DNA of 64,000 nucleotides from the NCBI RefSeq assembly GCF_000002875.2, contig NC_009410.2, forward strand, positions 944,492-1,008,491, written 5' to 3'. Source of the stretch: Leishmania infantum JPCM5 (lineage: Eukaryota > Euglenozoa > Kinetoplastea > Trypanosomatida > Trypanosomatidae). Shown here piece by piece: positions 1-9,447 of the stretch (within the stretch, counting starts at the first letter, position 1; each line of letters begins with the position of its first letter). Under the pieces are notes generated by a model. The model saw nothing but the letters and a program-made list of their open reading frames with translations, was not told the DNA's origin and made no database searches. A program made the translations under genes and the position numbers.

Positions 1-64
1 TGCTCCATCTGCTCTGCTCTCCTCTGATCTTTCCTATCTGTCGCTCTCTCTGATCTCACCCTAG
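1..64 (+). promoter_or_regulatory. Candidate polypyrimidine tract and trans-splice acceptor
   Basis: An almost continuous C/T tract ends in the AG at 63-64, with the first ATG of the kinase-like gene 313 bases downstream. In trypanosomatids the spliced leader is added at the first suitable AG after such a tract. The exact site is an inference and would need transcript 5' ends. Confidence 0.35.
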
Positions 65-376
65 CGAGGGCAGGAGATGCTTGCACATGCACACACGCAT
101 AGACGCACACCCGCACACGCACACACATAGATTCATACGTTGTCAGCTAACCACACCCGGTGCCGTCTTGCGCCTCCTTTTTCTCTTCACAGGACGGCTG
201 TAGCGGTCTTTATCAGCTCGTGCCCGTTGTGCCAGTCCTCTGCGGCAGTATCTGGTGTTTCGCGCACTGACTCGCACGCACGCGCCCTTGCTACTCGTCG
301 TGTGCTCAGACGCACAGAGAGGAGGCGTTATCGCAGTAGAGGGGGTGGGGAGTGTACGGGAGGGGGTGGCTGGTGG
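1..376. other. 5' intergenic spacer before the first gene
   Basis: The spacer has a strongly pyrimidine-rich first 60 bases and then CA-rich sequence (cacacac-type, about 85-127). An open frame runs through from 140 into the first gene, but it starts with a non-ATG codon and its first 79 codons are arginine- and serine-rich without domain features. I treat it as 5' untranslated sequence. Confidence 0.6.
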
Positions 377-3300
377 ATGGACTCCGCTACAGCAGCTGCG
401 GAGAGGGCAGCCTCTTCGGCGCTCTCGGCTTCTCTGTCACTCACCACCACACATTCATCGACTACATCCACGGCGACGCTAACGCCGGCGCACGAGGCCC
501 TGCGGCAAGCCAGGTCGTTTTGTGGGAGCGGCCGTGCTGCGCCCAGTACCTCCTCCTCTGCCAACCTTAGCTCAGGCCATACCGAGTCTAGCCCATGCCC
601 ATCGCTCGACTCGCATTTGTTACCGGGGCATGCCGGCAACATTGAGGCTATGCACACCGCATGCGTGGCAGGAGTCCATAGACGTGTCACCGCCTCGAAC
701 CGTCCCAGCTGCAGCAGTGGGCGCAGCAGTAGCACCAGCAGGGCCACGCGCAGTCGAGGTGTCAGCGGCAGCAGCGGCGGGCTGACGAGGACGCCTGGCG
801 GCGGCGCTGCCACCTGCCTCTCTCCAACATCTGCCTGCGCGACTCACAGCGGGGCATCACTGGAAAACGAGCCGTCGTTGACGCGCCGGTGTTGCTCCTC
901 CCCTCCTCACGCAGATGCGCAGCTCGCCTCTTTCTCCAGTAGCCTTGCACACCACGGCTCTGGGTCACCGCCCACTCCATCCTCAACTGCACACTCTCCA
1001 GACGCACAGCCGCCGGCACCGACGGCGTGGCCGCTCGCATTGCCTTCTGAGCGCATTCGACAGTGTCAGCTCCACGAGGCGGAAGAAGGTGCTGCGCAGG
1101 AGCTGGCGCAGCAGCAGCACGTGCACTTCCGCGTGCCGATGGTGACCCTAAAGACGTCCGCATCTCCTTCTGTCTACCCCGCCAAGGCGTCAGTGTCTGC
1201 GAGACCGTCCTCGCAGATCTCAGCAGCAGATCAGACCGCTGTGGAGCGGCTGCAAGATCTCTCCTACGCGGAGGTGCAAGAGGCGCAGGAGTGGCTTGCT
1301 AGGGCCGGAAGCGCCAAGCAGGCGTGGGCCGTCTCACGGTCTGTCCCTGTCGTGCGGCCGACAGAGGCCGTTGCCGCCGACCCGCTCGCGAACGAAAGCG
1401 GCGGCACAGCAGCTGCGCTGTTGGAAGCGGCGCCGGCTTCGCTGGACGCGGCGGCTAATCTGCGCTTTTCTCAGTTTTTTCGTGCGTCACTGATGGAGGA
1501 GGACAGCGATGACGCCGCCATGAGCGATGGTGGGCGCGGCGCCGTCCACGGAGGAGCTGGGAAAGACACGGGCACGAGAGAAGCAGTGGAGATGACGAGG
1601 GCGGGCGACGTGAGGCGCAGCACCGGCCCCACGCGTTCGTGTGGTGAGGCTGCGCCGCGCAGTTGCCAACACGGTGGCGCGTTTCCGTCGGCTTGGCCGT
1701 ACGTTGCCAGCGAATTCGATGGGCCGGGTGCTGACGTGGAGGTGGAGAAGGGGGATGGCGATGACCTCACCGACTCTCCCATCACGGGCGTGCCGCCGTC
1801 GAGTACGCACCTGCACCGCACCAGCGTTGATGCTGATGGTAAGGCTGCTGCTCCTCTGCCTGATTCGTCCATTTTTCTTTCGCCATCCGCTCCGGGGGCC
1901 AGCGCCAAGTGTACACTGGTCTGGCCTGCCTCGCCACTGCTTGCGGAGAGAGACTCCAGCACCCCGGCGCGGCGCTCCCTGTCGCCAGCCACTACTGCGA
2001 GGCGGTGGTCGCTATCGTGTTTTGATATCGGGCGCCGTATCGGGCACGGGCACTCCGGCAAGACGTTCCTTGCGCGGGAAAAGTACAGCAAAGTCGTCGT
2101 GGCCCTCAAGGTTTTCAACGACGACTACGCTCAGCGCCACGAAGGCGGGACGAATATGGTCGAGCGTGCGATGCGACTACAGGCAGCAGCAGGACGGCAC
2201 TGCCCCCACATTGTAAGGCTCTATGCGTTCTTCACGGATGCGCGACGCTGTTACGCTGCTCTGGAGTACGCGGACGCTGGTGACCTCGCCACTCACCTCC
2301 TTCGCCAGCCGCACCAACGCCTGCCTGAGGCGCAGGCCCAGGTCATCGTGTACCACGTGGCGCTGGCACTGCGGCACTTGCACGAGCAACGCGTTGTGCA
2401 CCGCGCTGTGACGATGCGCAACGTGCTACTGCGCCGCAGCGAGGCGGGAGCGACCGCCAAACTCGGCGACTTCGCATCCGCCGTGCACCTGGCCGACGGG
2501 CGCGCTCGCTGGCTCGGCGAGCTCGGCGGCTCCCATGATGGAGGGCGGTCGCTGGAGTACGCGGCACCGGAGGTGATTTGCGGCCGCGGATGGTCGTGCA
2601 AGTCTGACATGTGGGCACTCGGTATCCTTGTGTTTGAGATGATATGCGGCCACCACCCCTTCGATCACGTTTCGGCGGCTGAGATGAAGCGGCTCATTTG
2701 CAGCGGTGCCGCCTGCCACTCGCCGCATGCGCTGTCGCGCACCGGCATGTCGTTTGTGCGGTCGCTTTTATGCGTCGATGAGGCAGCGCGCAGCAGCGCC
2801 GCAACGGCACTGGCGCACCCGTTTTTGAGTGTTAATGCCGCCGCCACCACGCCTGCTGTGGCGAGCGCCATGCAGGACACAGCAGCAAGCGGCCGCACAG
2901 AACCTGCCGGGTCGGCTGCCCAGGCGGCGCCGGCGAGCGTAGCCGTTGCCGAGGAGGCGTGCATGGGTGCGGTGGCGCTGCCTGTCAGTCGTGACTTGTC
3001 GAGCACGTTTTCGCTCGCTGCAGTGCTGGCCAACACAGAGGCCAACTGCGGCAACGACGGTGGCCACAGCCGCTCGACGGCTGCCATGCCGACAGGCACA
3101 AAAGCTACCATCAGCTGCGCAGGCGCTTCTCTAGTCTCTCCGGCGCCGAGGGACGACATCCCGTACGCGCGGCGGGATGGAAACCCATCGGCTAGCTCTC
3201 TCACCACGACTTCGCCATCGCCGACCGTCACCCCCTTTTCCACTGCCCAGCGCGTGACCGGAACAACAAGGCGTGCACATGGCGCGGCATGGCACACAGC

Positions 3301-4270
3301 GGATGCGGTCGCTCCAGCGGCGTCTCTGTTGTCTACCAGCTCTCCTGGCCCCTTGATGTCCTTCGCGCTTCTAACACACCCCTGGCAGAGCACTGCGCTG
3401 CCGCCCTCGGTGACTCTGTCGGCTTCCTCGCTCTTTGGCGCCCTGAGCGACGAGGGGGCGGATACAAGCTCGGGCCGCCGGCCGAGCGCCACGAGGCTTA
3501 GGTCTCCTGGAAACGCCAGCCGACACAGCCCGACGACGACCCTCAGCGACATGTCGGCCAGCGTGCTCTCCACGACACGAACGCCGACTACGCTTGCGTC
3601 GGGGGCAGCTCAGCCTACCGGAGGTGCGTTCACTGACAGCGCTGCGGCTGAGAGTGTGCTTAGCGGCAGCTTTAAGAGCGGCAACACTCACAATACTATC
3701 TATCTTCACTCCCAACAGCATCACGCCCGCCACGGTCAGCAGCAAGAGCAGCAGGAGACCCCGGCAGCATATGGCGCACTGGGCACGACGCGTAGCGGTG
3801 AGAGAAGGCGCAGCGAGGACACTAGAGGAGACTGCTCCGTGACCGTCAGCAGCTGGACGCCGCGCCCATCGTGTGATGCGCGCACGGAGTGGGCCACCCA
3901 GGACGCAGACGTGTCTGTATCATCCTTGACGGTCTCATCGACGTCGTCGTCCTCCATGGGCGCGGTGGTTCCTCAAGCAAGCTTTCACACCCGTGCTTCA
4001 GACGCGCCCCCGCGGCAGCTAACTGGCCGCATTGCATCGCCGATGGCAGTCAACGGCGCGCTGCAGGCAGAGCGGTTGCCGCTGACTGGCCGACTGGCCT
4101 CCTCGACCATCACTTTAACTAGCGTCAGAGGCGCACCTGGTGCCCCCAAGGCAGCAGTCACATCATCACACGCGAGGAGGCCGCCGCCAGGAACGAAAAG
4201 GCTCAGCAAGCGGCGAGAGTGCTCGCTGCGACTTGCCTTTGAAACATTGAGCGACGAGGACAGCTGGTGA
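377..4270 (+). CDS. Large kinase-like protein, probable pseudokinase
   Basis: A 1297-residue protein from the first in-frame ATG at 377. The N-terminal ~548 residues are Ser/Ala/Thr-rich and low in complexity. A protein-kinase fold follows at about 549-816: the glycine loop reads GHGHSG, and the ATP lysine is K578 in VALKVF. An APE-like motif (YAAPEV), a subdomain IX stretch (DMWALGILVFEMICG) and a closing AHPFL are all present. The catalytic loop reads VHRAVTMRN, so the HRD aspartate is A677 and the lysine two positions on is Thr. The DFG motif reads DFA (D698). The metal-binding Asn and Asp are kept but the catalytic base is gone, hence the pseudokinase call. The C-terminal ~480 residues are again low in complexity and end in a basic/acidic tail. 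The specific family is not recognised. Confidence 0.85.
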   Translation: MDSATAAAERAASSALSASLSLTTTHSSTTSTATLTPAHEALRQARSFCGSGRAAPSTSSSANLSSGHTESSPCPSLDSHLLPGHAGNIEAMHTACVAGVHRRVTASNRPSCSSGRSSSTSRATRSRGVSGSSGGLTRTPGGGAATCLSPTSACATHSGASLENEPSLTRRCCSSPPHADAQLASFSSSLAHHGSGSPPTPSSTAHSPDAQPPAPTAWPLALPSERIRQCQLHEAEEGAAQELAQQQHVHFRVPMVTLKTSASPSVYPAKASVSARPSSQISAADQTAVERLQDLSYAEVQEAQEWLARAGSAKQAWAVSRSVPVVRPTEAVAADPLANESGGTAAALLEAAPASLDAAANLRFSQFFRASLMEEDSDDAAMSDGGRGAVHGGAGKDTGTREAVEMTRAGDVRRSTGPTRSCGEAAPRSCQHGGAFPSAWPYVASEFDGPGADVEVEKGDGDDLTDSPITGVPPSSTHLHRTSVDADGKAAAPLPDSSIFLSPSAPGASAKCTLVWPASPLLAERDSSTPARRSLSPATTARRWSLSCFDIGRRIGHGHSGKTFLAREKYSKVVVALKVFNDDYAQRHEGGTNMVERAMRLQAAAGRHCPHIVRLYAFFTDARRCYAALEYADAGDLATHLLRQPHQRLPEAQAQVIVYHVALALRHLHEQRVVHRAVTMRNVLLRRSEAGATAKLGDFASAVHLADGRARWLGELGGSHDGGRSLEYAAPEVICGRGWSCKSDMWALGILVFEMICGHHPFDHVSAAEMKRLICSGAACHSPHALSRTGMSFVRSLLCVDEAARSSAATALAHPFLSVNAAATTPAVASAMQDTAASGRTEPAGSAAQAAPASVAVAEEACMGAVALPVSRDLSSTFSLAAVLANTEANCGNDGGHSRSTAAMPTGTKATISCAGASLVSPAPRDDIPYARRDGNPSASSLTTTSPSPTVTPFSTAQRVTGTTRRAHGAAWHTADAVAPAASLLSTSSPGPLMSFALLTHPWQSTALPPSVTLSASSLFGALSDEGADTSSGRRPSATRLRSPGNASRHSPTTTLSDMSASVLSTTRTPTTLASGAAQPTGGAFTDSAAAESVLSGSFKSGNTHNTIYLHSQQHHARHGQQQEQQETPAAYGALGTTRSGERRRSEDTRGDCSVTVSSWTPRPSCDARTEWATQDADVSVSSLTVSSTSSSSMGAVVPQASFHTRASDAPPRQLTGRIASPMAVNGALQAERLPLTGRLASSTITLTSVRGAPGAPKAAVTSSHARRPPPGTKRLSKRRECSLRLAFETLSDEDSW

Positions 4271-4944
4271 GTAGCGCGTGAAAGGGAGCCTGCGTGCAAC
4301 TGATGGACGACCGTCTCATGTGATGAAAAGCACCACTCCTCCCCTTCATGCCTTGACTGCCCGCTCCTGCTGCTGCTTCTTGTCCATGCCGATCCACGCA
4401 CCATTCAATCGAGGGCGCTCTCCGCGATTGCAGCTGCTCTGCAGCACCGGTTTTGCTTGGCAGATGGACGTCTTTCTTTCATGTCGCCACGATCGGCGCT
4501 TCTTCGCTTGCACGTCTCCCTCCGCTGCGTGCCCGCTGTCTTTCCTTGCCTATTCGTCGTACCGTGCGCACAGAGAGCGAGCGAGTGTGGCGCGCATAGA
4601 AAAAAAGCGCTACGGCACATGCAGCAGGGGGGGGCCGTGCATCCCCAACGCGGCTTTTTTCCGATCGGAGACGGATTCTAACGCCGGGTGTGTTGCCCTT
4701 CTGGCGTGGAACGGTGATGCTGTGCGCCGAGAAGACCTTCCCTTCCGCACCGTCTGCCTGGGGCGTGTGCAGCCTGGTCGAGCTCATGTTCTTTCATCCA
4801 ACCATTCGCCCCCTTCACCCTCCACGCCTCCTTGTGCTCTCCATGTGTACCTCCTCTCTCAGCGTCACGTGCTCGGGTGTCTGCTGCTGTGTTCTGTGGC
4901 TAGGACAGCATCTCAGGTGCCCAATCGCAGACAGACGGAGAGAG
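4271..4944. other. Intergenic spacer
   Basis: No gene is supported. The spacer contains pyrimidine-rich stretches around 4365-4385 and 4490-4560, a short A-run near 4600 and a G-run near 4626. A 355-codon open frame that starts at 4278 and crosses into the next gene is rejected because it overlaps the RRM gene in another frame and has no domain features. Confidence 0.5.
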
Positions 4945-5610
4945 ATGCCACTAGACTTGGTAGGCAAGCTGCACCGCACCGTGTACATCACGGATTGCCC
5001 AGAGGACTCACAAGAGGACCTGCTGCACATGCTTCTGAAGCGCTGCGGCGCGATCGAGGCATGGGACGTTGTCGATGGCCGGCTCGTTGTGGTGTTTCGA
5101 AGCATGAACAGCGTCAGCAACGCCCTCACATTCCACGGTATGTCCTTTGTGGACTTGACGAGAAAGATTTGTGTGTGGAGAGCCACAGACGCGCCACCGG
5201 CGGAGGCAACACATCAGCTAGCCATCCAAGGAGGCTCTGCCACTGCGGAGGCGGCTCCGATGGAGGCCACATCGACCGAAGAGGAGGACAGCCGCCGAGC
5301 GCAGCGGAAGGAGCGGCGCGCTGCACTGCAGCAGATCCTGAATAGCGGCGTGGCGGACCTTGCCGACACTTCCTCGCTGGAGGGCCGGCAAGCAAAGATG
5401 ACGGAGCTGTGCTACCGACAGCTCAAGGCCCTCTGCGTGCTCTCTGCTGCCGCGGCGAAGGATGCGAGGGCGGAACTGGAGGAGAAGAAGGAGAACCTTG
5501 CACGATTGCAAGACCTGATCCGCACTCAAGAGGCAGCGCCCAAACGGCAATGGGAGGGATCGGCGGAGGTGGGCGAGGAAGAGCCGGCGAGGGCGAGGCG
5601 CCGCGTGTAG
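4945..5610 (+). CDS. RRM-domain RNA-binding protein
   Basis: A 221-residue protein. ATG 4945 is chosen because the RRM begins about a dozen residues later and the upstream extension in this frame looks untranslated. Residues ~10-80 form an RNA recognition motif: an RNP2-like strand (TVYITDC), then a helix, an RNP1-like strand (GRLVVVFR) that lacks the usual K/R-G-F/Y core, and a second helix and strand. Residues ~110-205 are charged and predicted helical or coiled-coil (EEEDSRRAQRKERR; ARAELEEKKENLARL). The C-terminus is basic (RARRRV). Trypanosomatids rely heavily on RRM proteins for post-transcriptional control, so an mRNA-binding or processing role is likely but not specific. It is intact, with codon use like its neighbours. 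Confidence 0.82.
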   Translation: MPLDLVGKLHRTVYITDCPEDSQEDLLHMLLKRCGAIEAWDVVDGRLVVVFRSMNSVSNALTFHGMSFVDLTRKICVWRATDAPPAEATHQLAIQGGSATAEAAPMEATSTEEEDSRRAQRKERRAALQQILNSGVADLADTSSLEGRQAKMTELCYRQLKALCVLSAAAAKDARAELEEKKENLARLQDLIRTQEAAPKRQWEGSAEVGEEEPARARRRV

Positions 5611-6281
5611 CCAACCTCGCCCTCTTGTTTCTTACCGACGTGCAGCTTTGGTGAAGGAGACATCAGATGAGGTGGGGTGGAGCGGGATGATGATAGTCTG
5701 CTGGTGCCGGGGTGCCCTCACGGCATGGAAGGCCACGTAGCACGTTGAGCACCGGAAGGCAAAGGCACTGCGCCAGTGCGGCGATGGAGAGATGGCGCGC
5801 TTGCGTGCCCTTGTAGCCGTGCATGTGTCGCTCTGGAGGGGGAGCAAAAGGGGAAGAGGCGGAGCCGCAGCCGCAACACGGACTGCAACGGAAAACCGCC
5901 CGCGCGCCCCCCTCGCCTGTTGTCACGCAGCAGGAACGCATCCCTCTGCCATTTCTGCAGATGAGTTTTGCATGTCTCTGCGACTGTATCCCTCTTGTGT
6001 TGCGGTCACCACCGCCGTCTTCCTCCCCTCCTCCTGCTTCTTCACACACGCGCGTTCATTACAACGCCACAGCTCTTTTTCGGTGTGTGCCTGTGTGCGT
6101 GCGGCGGTGACTCCCCGGGCCGCCCCTTCTATCTCCCCTGTCGCGGCGTGGACGACGACCGGCGCGCAGGCAAGCGAGGATTTGTGTGGTGTGTCACTCC
6201 GCAGTCGCTTTGCATCGTGCTGCTGTTGCTCTGGGGCGGGGCGTCCTGCACGACGCACTGGACCCTCCCCTCCCCGCAATC
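5611..6281. other. Intergenic spacer
   Basis: No gene is supported. The second half (about 6000-6150) is pyrimidine-rich and probably holds the splice signal of the next gene. Short open frames on both strands show no domains. Confidence 0.5.
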
Positions 6282-7610
6282 ATGCGGCTGCATCGGCGAG
6301 CCGCGCTGCTCCTGTGCGCGAGGGCGCGGCGCACGGTTGTCTCGGTCGGCTCCTCCTCGTTCTGTGCAACTGGTGAGGCGGCGGCCGAGTTCTCTTCCGC
6401 AACCACGCCACCGCGGCGTAGAAACGTCGGTTCCGCGTCCGGCGCGGTGGACAGTCACGCGGCCGCCGTTCTTGCCGCGGGCGGTCCTGCTGCTGCTGCT
6501 GCCCTTCAACACCATTCGCATCATGCGCCGCTGCAAGAACATCCGCGGCGGACTGTCTACCGCAAGGGGGGCTGCCCCGCGGTTGGGCGCCTCCGCGGGT
6601 CTGGCCTTGGCTTGGCCTCGGGGCGTGTGCAGACGTCCCTAACCGTCTACGTCTTCGCTGCCTCCGTCGGACTGCTCTGCGTCTTGTACTACTTCACTAC
6701 CTACACGTACGTGCTGACGACTAATGTGTCACCGTATCGCAACTCCCTCTTCTTCCACTTTCCATGCGATATGGCGATCCTTGAGAACAAGCTGACACAC
6801 AAGCGGCACACCGTCGAGGTGGTGCCGGCTGCGATGGCACCGCAGCCCCTCGTTCACGACAACCGCGAAGAAGTAGATCATGCCGGGCTTGCTCGTCCCA
6901 AGCCGGCAGTTGTGGAGCTCCGGCTGCACATCAACACGGTACTGCACCGCGTGTTCCTCTACCTACAAAAGACAGAGTCTCTCGTCACGGTGGACGCGCA
7001 GGCGGAGATGGCGCCGTACCGCTTCATGGATGGCGCGAACAGCCTGGGCAAGGCCTCTCGCGCATCGGTGGGGTTCCTCCGAGAGGACCAGCTCTTGCCC
7101 GACATCAACGACTACCGCACGAGCACAGCGTCGTCGCAGAGACGGTGGTGGCAGTGGTGGGGTAGAGGGGCAAGCACGGCAGCAGCGCCGTTACTGCGGT
7201 CTGCCTCCGGTTCTAGTGGGTACGCCGCAACCGCGGCAGAAATACCAGCGACACCGAAGGCGCCTACGAAGATCCTGCTCAGGAGTAGCGTGCGTCTGCG
7301 CGACTCCATGAACGGATACCAGAAGGGTCACATTGGCACATATGAGCAGTTTATCCACCACCTCGCGCAGGAGAACATCAAGCAGCGCTACTACGCCTAC
7401 GTGCTGGCGAGGAGCGTGACAAAGAACAGCGGCCTGCGCAAGGTTTACGCAGAAGAGCTGATCCGCAACGGCCTTCTATCAGGCGACGGCGTGACGTTGA
7501 CGGAGCTGGTGCCGGATGTGCAGCGGTTTGCTGATGAGGTGTTCGCGCAGGTGCGGGAAAAGTTTGGCGACGACGCCATCGTTTACGAGTACACCGCCAC
7601 CATGTGGTAG
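6282..7610 (+). CDS. Single-pass membrane protein, conserved-looking hypothetical
   Basis: A 442-residue protein from ATG 6282. The N-terminus (MRLHRRAALLLCARARRT) is Arg-rich and free of acidic residues, like a mitochondrial presequence. A hydrophobic segment near residues 121-145 (VYVFAASVGLLCVLYYFTTY) is a clear membrane span. The soluble C-terminal ~290 residues contain an α/β-looking part (VELRLHINTVLHRVFLYLQ), a Trp-rich linker (RRWWQWWGRG) and a helical end (QENIKQRYYAYVLARSVTK). It is plausibly anchored in a mitochondrial membrane. I do not recognise the family and assign no function. An alternative GTG-started extension to 6186 is not supported. Confidence 0.75.
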   Translation: MRLHRRAALLLCARARRTVVSVGSSSFCATGEAAAEFSSATTPPRRRNVGSASGAVDSHAAAVLAAGGPAAAAALQHHSHHAPLQEHPRRTVYRKGGCPAVGRLRGSGLGLASGRVQTSLTVYVFAASVGLLCVLYYFTTYTYVLTTNVSPYRNSLFFHFPCDMAILENKLTHKRHTVEVVPAAMAPQPLVHDNREEVDHAGLARPKPAVVELRLHINTVLHRVFLYLQKTESLVTVDAQAEMAPYRFMDGANSLGKASRASVGFLREDQLLPDINDYRTSTASSQRRWWQWWGRGASTAAAPLLRSASGSSGYAATAAEIPATPKAPTKILLRSSVRLRDSMNGYQKGHIGTYEQFIHHLAQENIKQRYYAYVLARSVTKNSGLRKVYAEELIRNGLLSGDGVTLTELVPDVQRFADEVFAQVREKFGDDAIVYEYTATMW

Positions 7611-8461
7611 TATCACTGGCTGAAGTGCGTTGCCTCTGTCGGCGAGGCGAGAGTGCGCGTTGACCGTCTCGGCGTGCACGTGGGTCCGGACCCGTGAGCC
7701 TGCCGGTATGTGCTACATAGACGAATATGGAAGGGCGAAGGGAGCGCAGTGTGACGGCATCTCAATTCTGCTGCGGCTGCTCCTGTTGTTGTAGGCCGCT
7801 CTCCCCTCCTTCCCGCTCTCTCAGGAGCTCGGCTTTTGGTTTGGGTGAGTGCAGTCACAAGCGGATGATCGGCGCGCGCCTATGGAACGAACAACGATGG
7901 ATGACGGAGGAAAACAGCGGAGCTCATGGCGAACGGAGAGGCGCAACCTGACGCCCCAGCATACTGATGAAGGCGTGCAGAGGGAGCTCTCTCGGGTGTC
8001 CTTCCTTTGCTCTGCTGCTTTGGTCTCCTCCCTCCTCACGGCCTCACGCCCTCACCCCTCATGCGCGCTGGAGCCGCCATGTCTCTGTACCACACGAAAG
8101 ATTGCGTATAGAGGCTTTGAGGAGGGCAAACATGTATGCTGCGCTCTCAGCGGTTTCTCCCATGATCTCGCGCTCCTCTGGTGTGCTCGTGGTGGCCGCC
8201 TACTTCTTCGCTTCCTCGTTTCCGTCTCTTCATCTCTGTCTCTCTGTCTCTCTCGCTCTCTCTCTCTATCGTCTTCGTGGAGCGCCTTCGGTTTTCATTA
8301 CGGCCCGCTCTGATTGTGCGTATCGGCGCTGACCGGCGTGTGCACCGTGATGGCTGTTTTCGGAGGGCCGCTCCACCTTCACGTGTGCAGCGCACACTTC
8401 TCTATTCGTGCGAGCGCGTGTGTGTGTGTTGCGGGCCAGCGTGCTTTGCGTGCTGGCGCGG
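7611..8461. other. Intergenic spacer with CT-rich tract
   Basis: No gene is supported. A long C/T tract (about 8206-8275, including repeated tctctctc) is the most likely polypyrimidine signal for the downstream small gene. Several short open frames in the tract are artefacts of the repeat. Confidence 0.5.
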
Positions 8462-8824
8462 ATGTTCCACACTGCCTTCTTGGCGGCTTCCAAGAGGCAT
8501 TTTCGGTGGCGGTGTTGCCAATGCACTCGCCTCCTCCCATCGGAGCACTTCCCCAAGAGGAACGGGCCGCTCAACACGATGGTCTGCATGGACTGCAAGG
8601 AGATGTGCTTTGGCTGTGGTTTGCGACAGCCGCGCAGCAGCTTCAGCGACGCAGACTCGAACATGTGCGACCGATGCTTGGCGAAGCAACAGGTGGCAAA
8701 GGATAATGTCTACTTTCGCTACCCGGTACTCAAGTACCGCGCCTGTCCATTCAGCGTGGATGAGGCGCGTGAAGAGCTTCGCAAAGAGCCGCCGCCGCCG
8801 CATCGACTGCACATGCCTCGATAA
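8462..8824 (+). CDS. Small zinc-binding protein with four CxxC pairs (Stc1-like)
   Basis: A 120-residue protein from ATG 8462. Cysteine pairs occur in the order CCQC, CMDC, CFGC and CDRC within about 60 residues. A LPSEHFPKR-type turn follows the first pair and a QPRSSFSD turn follows the third, so two similar zinc-ribbon halves are repeated in tandem. This spacing resembles the Stc1 zinc-finger domain, but the match is by eye only. The C-terminus is charged and ends in a proline stretch (EPPPPHR). The N-terminus (MFHTAFLAASKRHFRWR) is basic and could be a mitochondrial or nuclear targeting segment. No enzyme motif is visible; a scaffold or nucleic-acid-binding role is likely. Confidence 0.75.
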   Translation: MFHTAFLAASKRHFRWRCCQCTRLLPSEHFPKRNGPLNTMVCMDCKEMCFGCGLRQPRSSFSDADSNMCDRCLAKQQVAKDNVYFRYPVLKYRACPFSVDEAREELRKEPPPPHRLHMPR

Positions 8825-9447
8825 GATGCGTCGTTTGTTTTCTTTGTGGCCGCCGCGATTGTAATCGCCTCGCTGCGCATGCACTTGTGTACTCGACCGC
8901 CAAAGCAAATACCCGCGTGCCGTTCCCAGGCGCTTCGGTGCTCGTGTCTACAGGTGATGCACGACCACAGCGGCTCCTCCGTATATGCGCGTGCGCACGT
9001 GCGTGTGTGTGTGTGTGAGGGAGAGGGCTAGGCTTGTCGGGATCAGCGCTTTCCTCCGTGGTTAGTCAGACCTTGCGTCTGCAACAGCGATACGCTACAG
9101 ACAAAAAGCGATAGCAGGGCGTGCGAGACAGCCAGAGAGGCATCGCGTGTTCTCCCGTCGTCGTCTATTCCGTCGAATGCCCGCTCTTTGTGTTTGGCTC
9201 GCCCCTCCTCCCTCCTCCCTCCTCCCAACTGCGTTCCCCTGACCCGATCTTTCTCTCTTCGCTCCGCTGCGTCTGCTGCTGCGTGCTCTTCAATGTATTG
9301 TGATGGCAGCACGTCTCAGATAACGCATTGCAGATATCGACGTTACCTCATCGGCTTGCGGCTTGACTTTTTTTTCTGACGTTCTCTACAAGCACACACG
9401 CACCCACACGCGCATACACCCGCCTCTCTCTTCCTCTGTCTTCTCAC
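8825..9447. other. Intergenic spacer
   Basis: No gene is supported. The spacer contains a GT run near 9003-9018, a tandem cctcctccct tract near 9206-9228 and the splice signal of the next gene. Confidence 0.5.
9367..9392 (+). promoter_or_regulatory. Candidate polypyrimidine tract and trans-splice acceptor for 9448
   Basis: A T-run and C/T stretch is followed by the AG at 9391-9392, which would leave a 5' leader of about 55 bases before the ATG at 9448. This is an inference from sequence only. Confidence 0.45.

Noticed and set aside
2665..3573. 302-codon minus-strand frame
   Set aside because: Antisense to the low-complexity tail of the kinase-like gene. No domain.
4278..5345. 355-codon plus-strand frame
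   Set aside because: Overlaps the RRM gene in a different frame; composition-driven.
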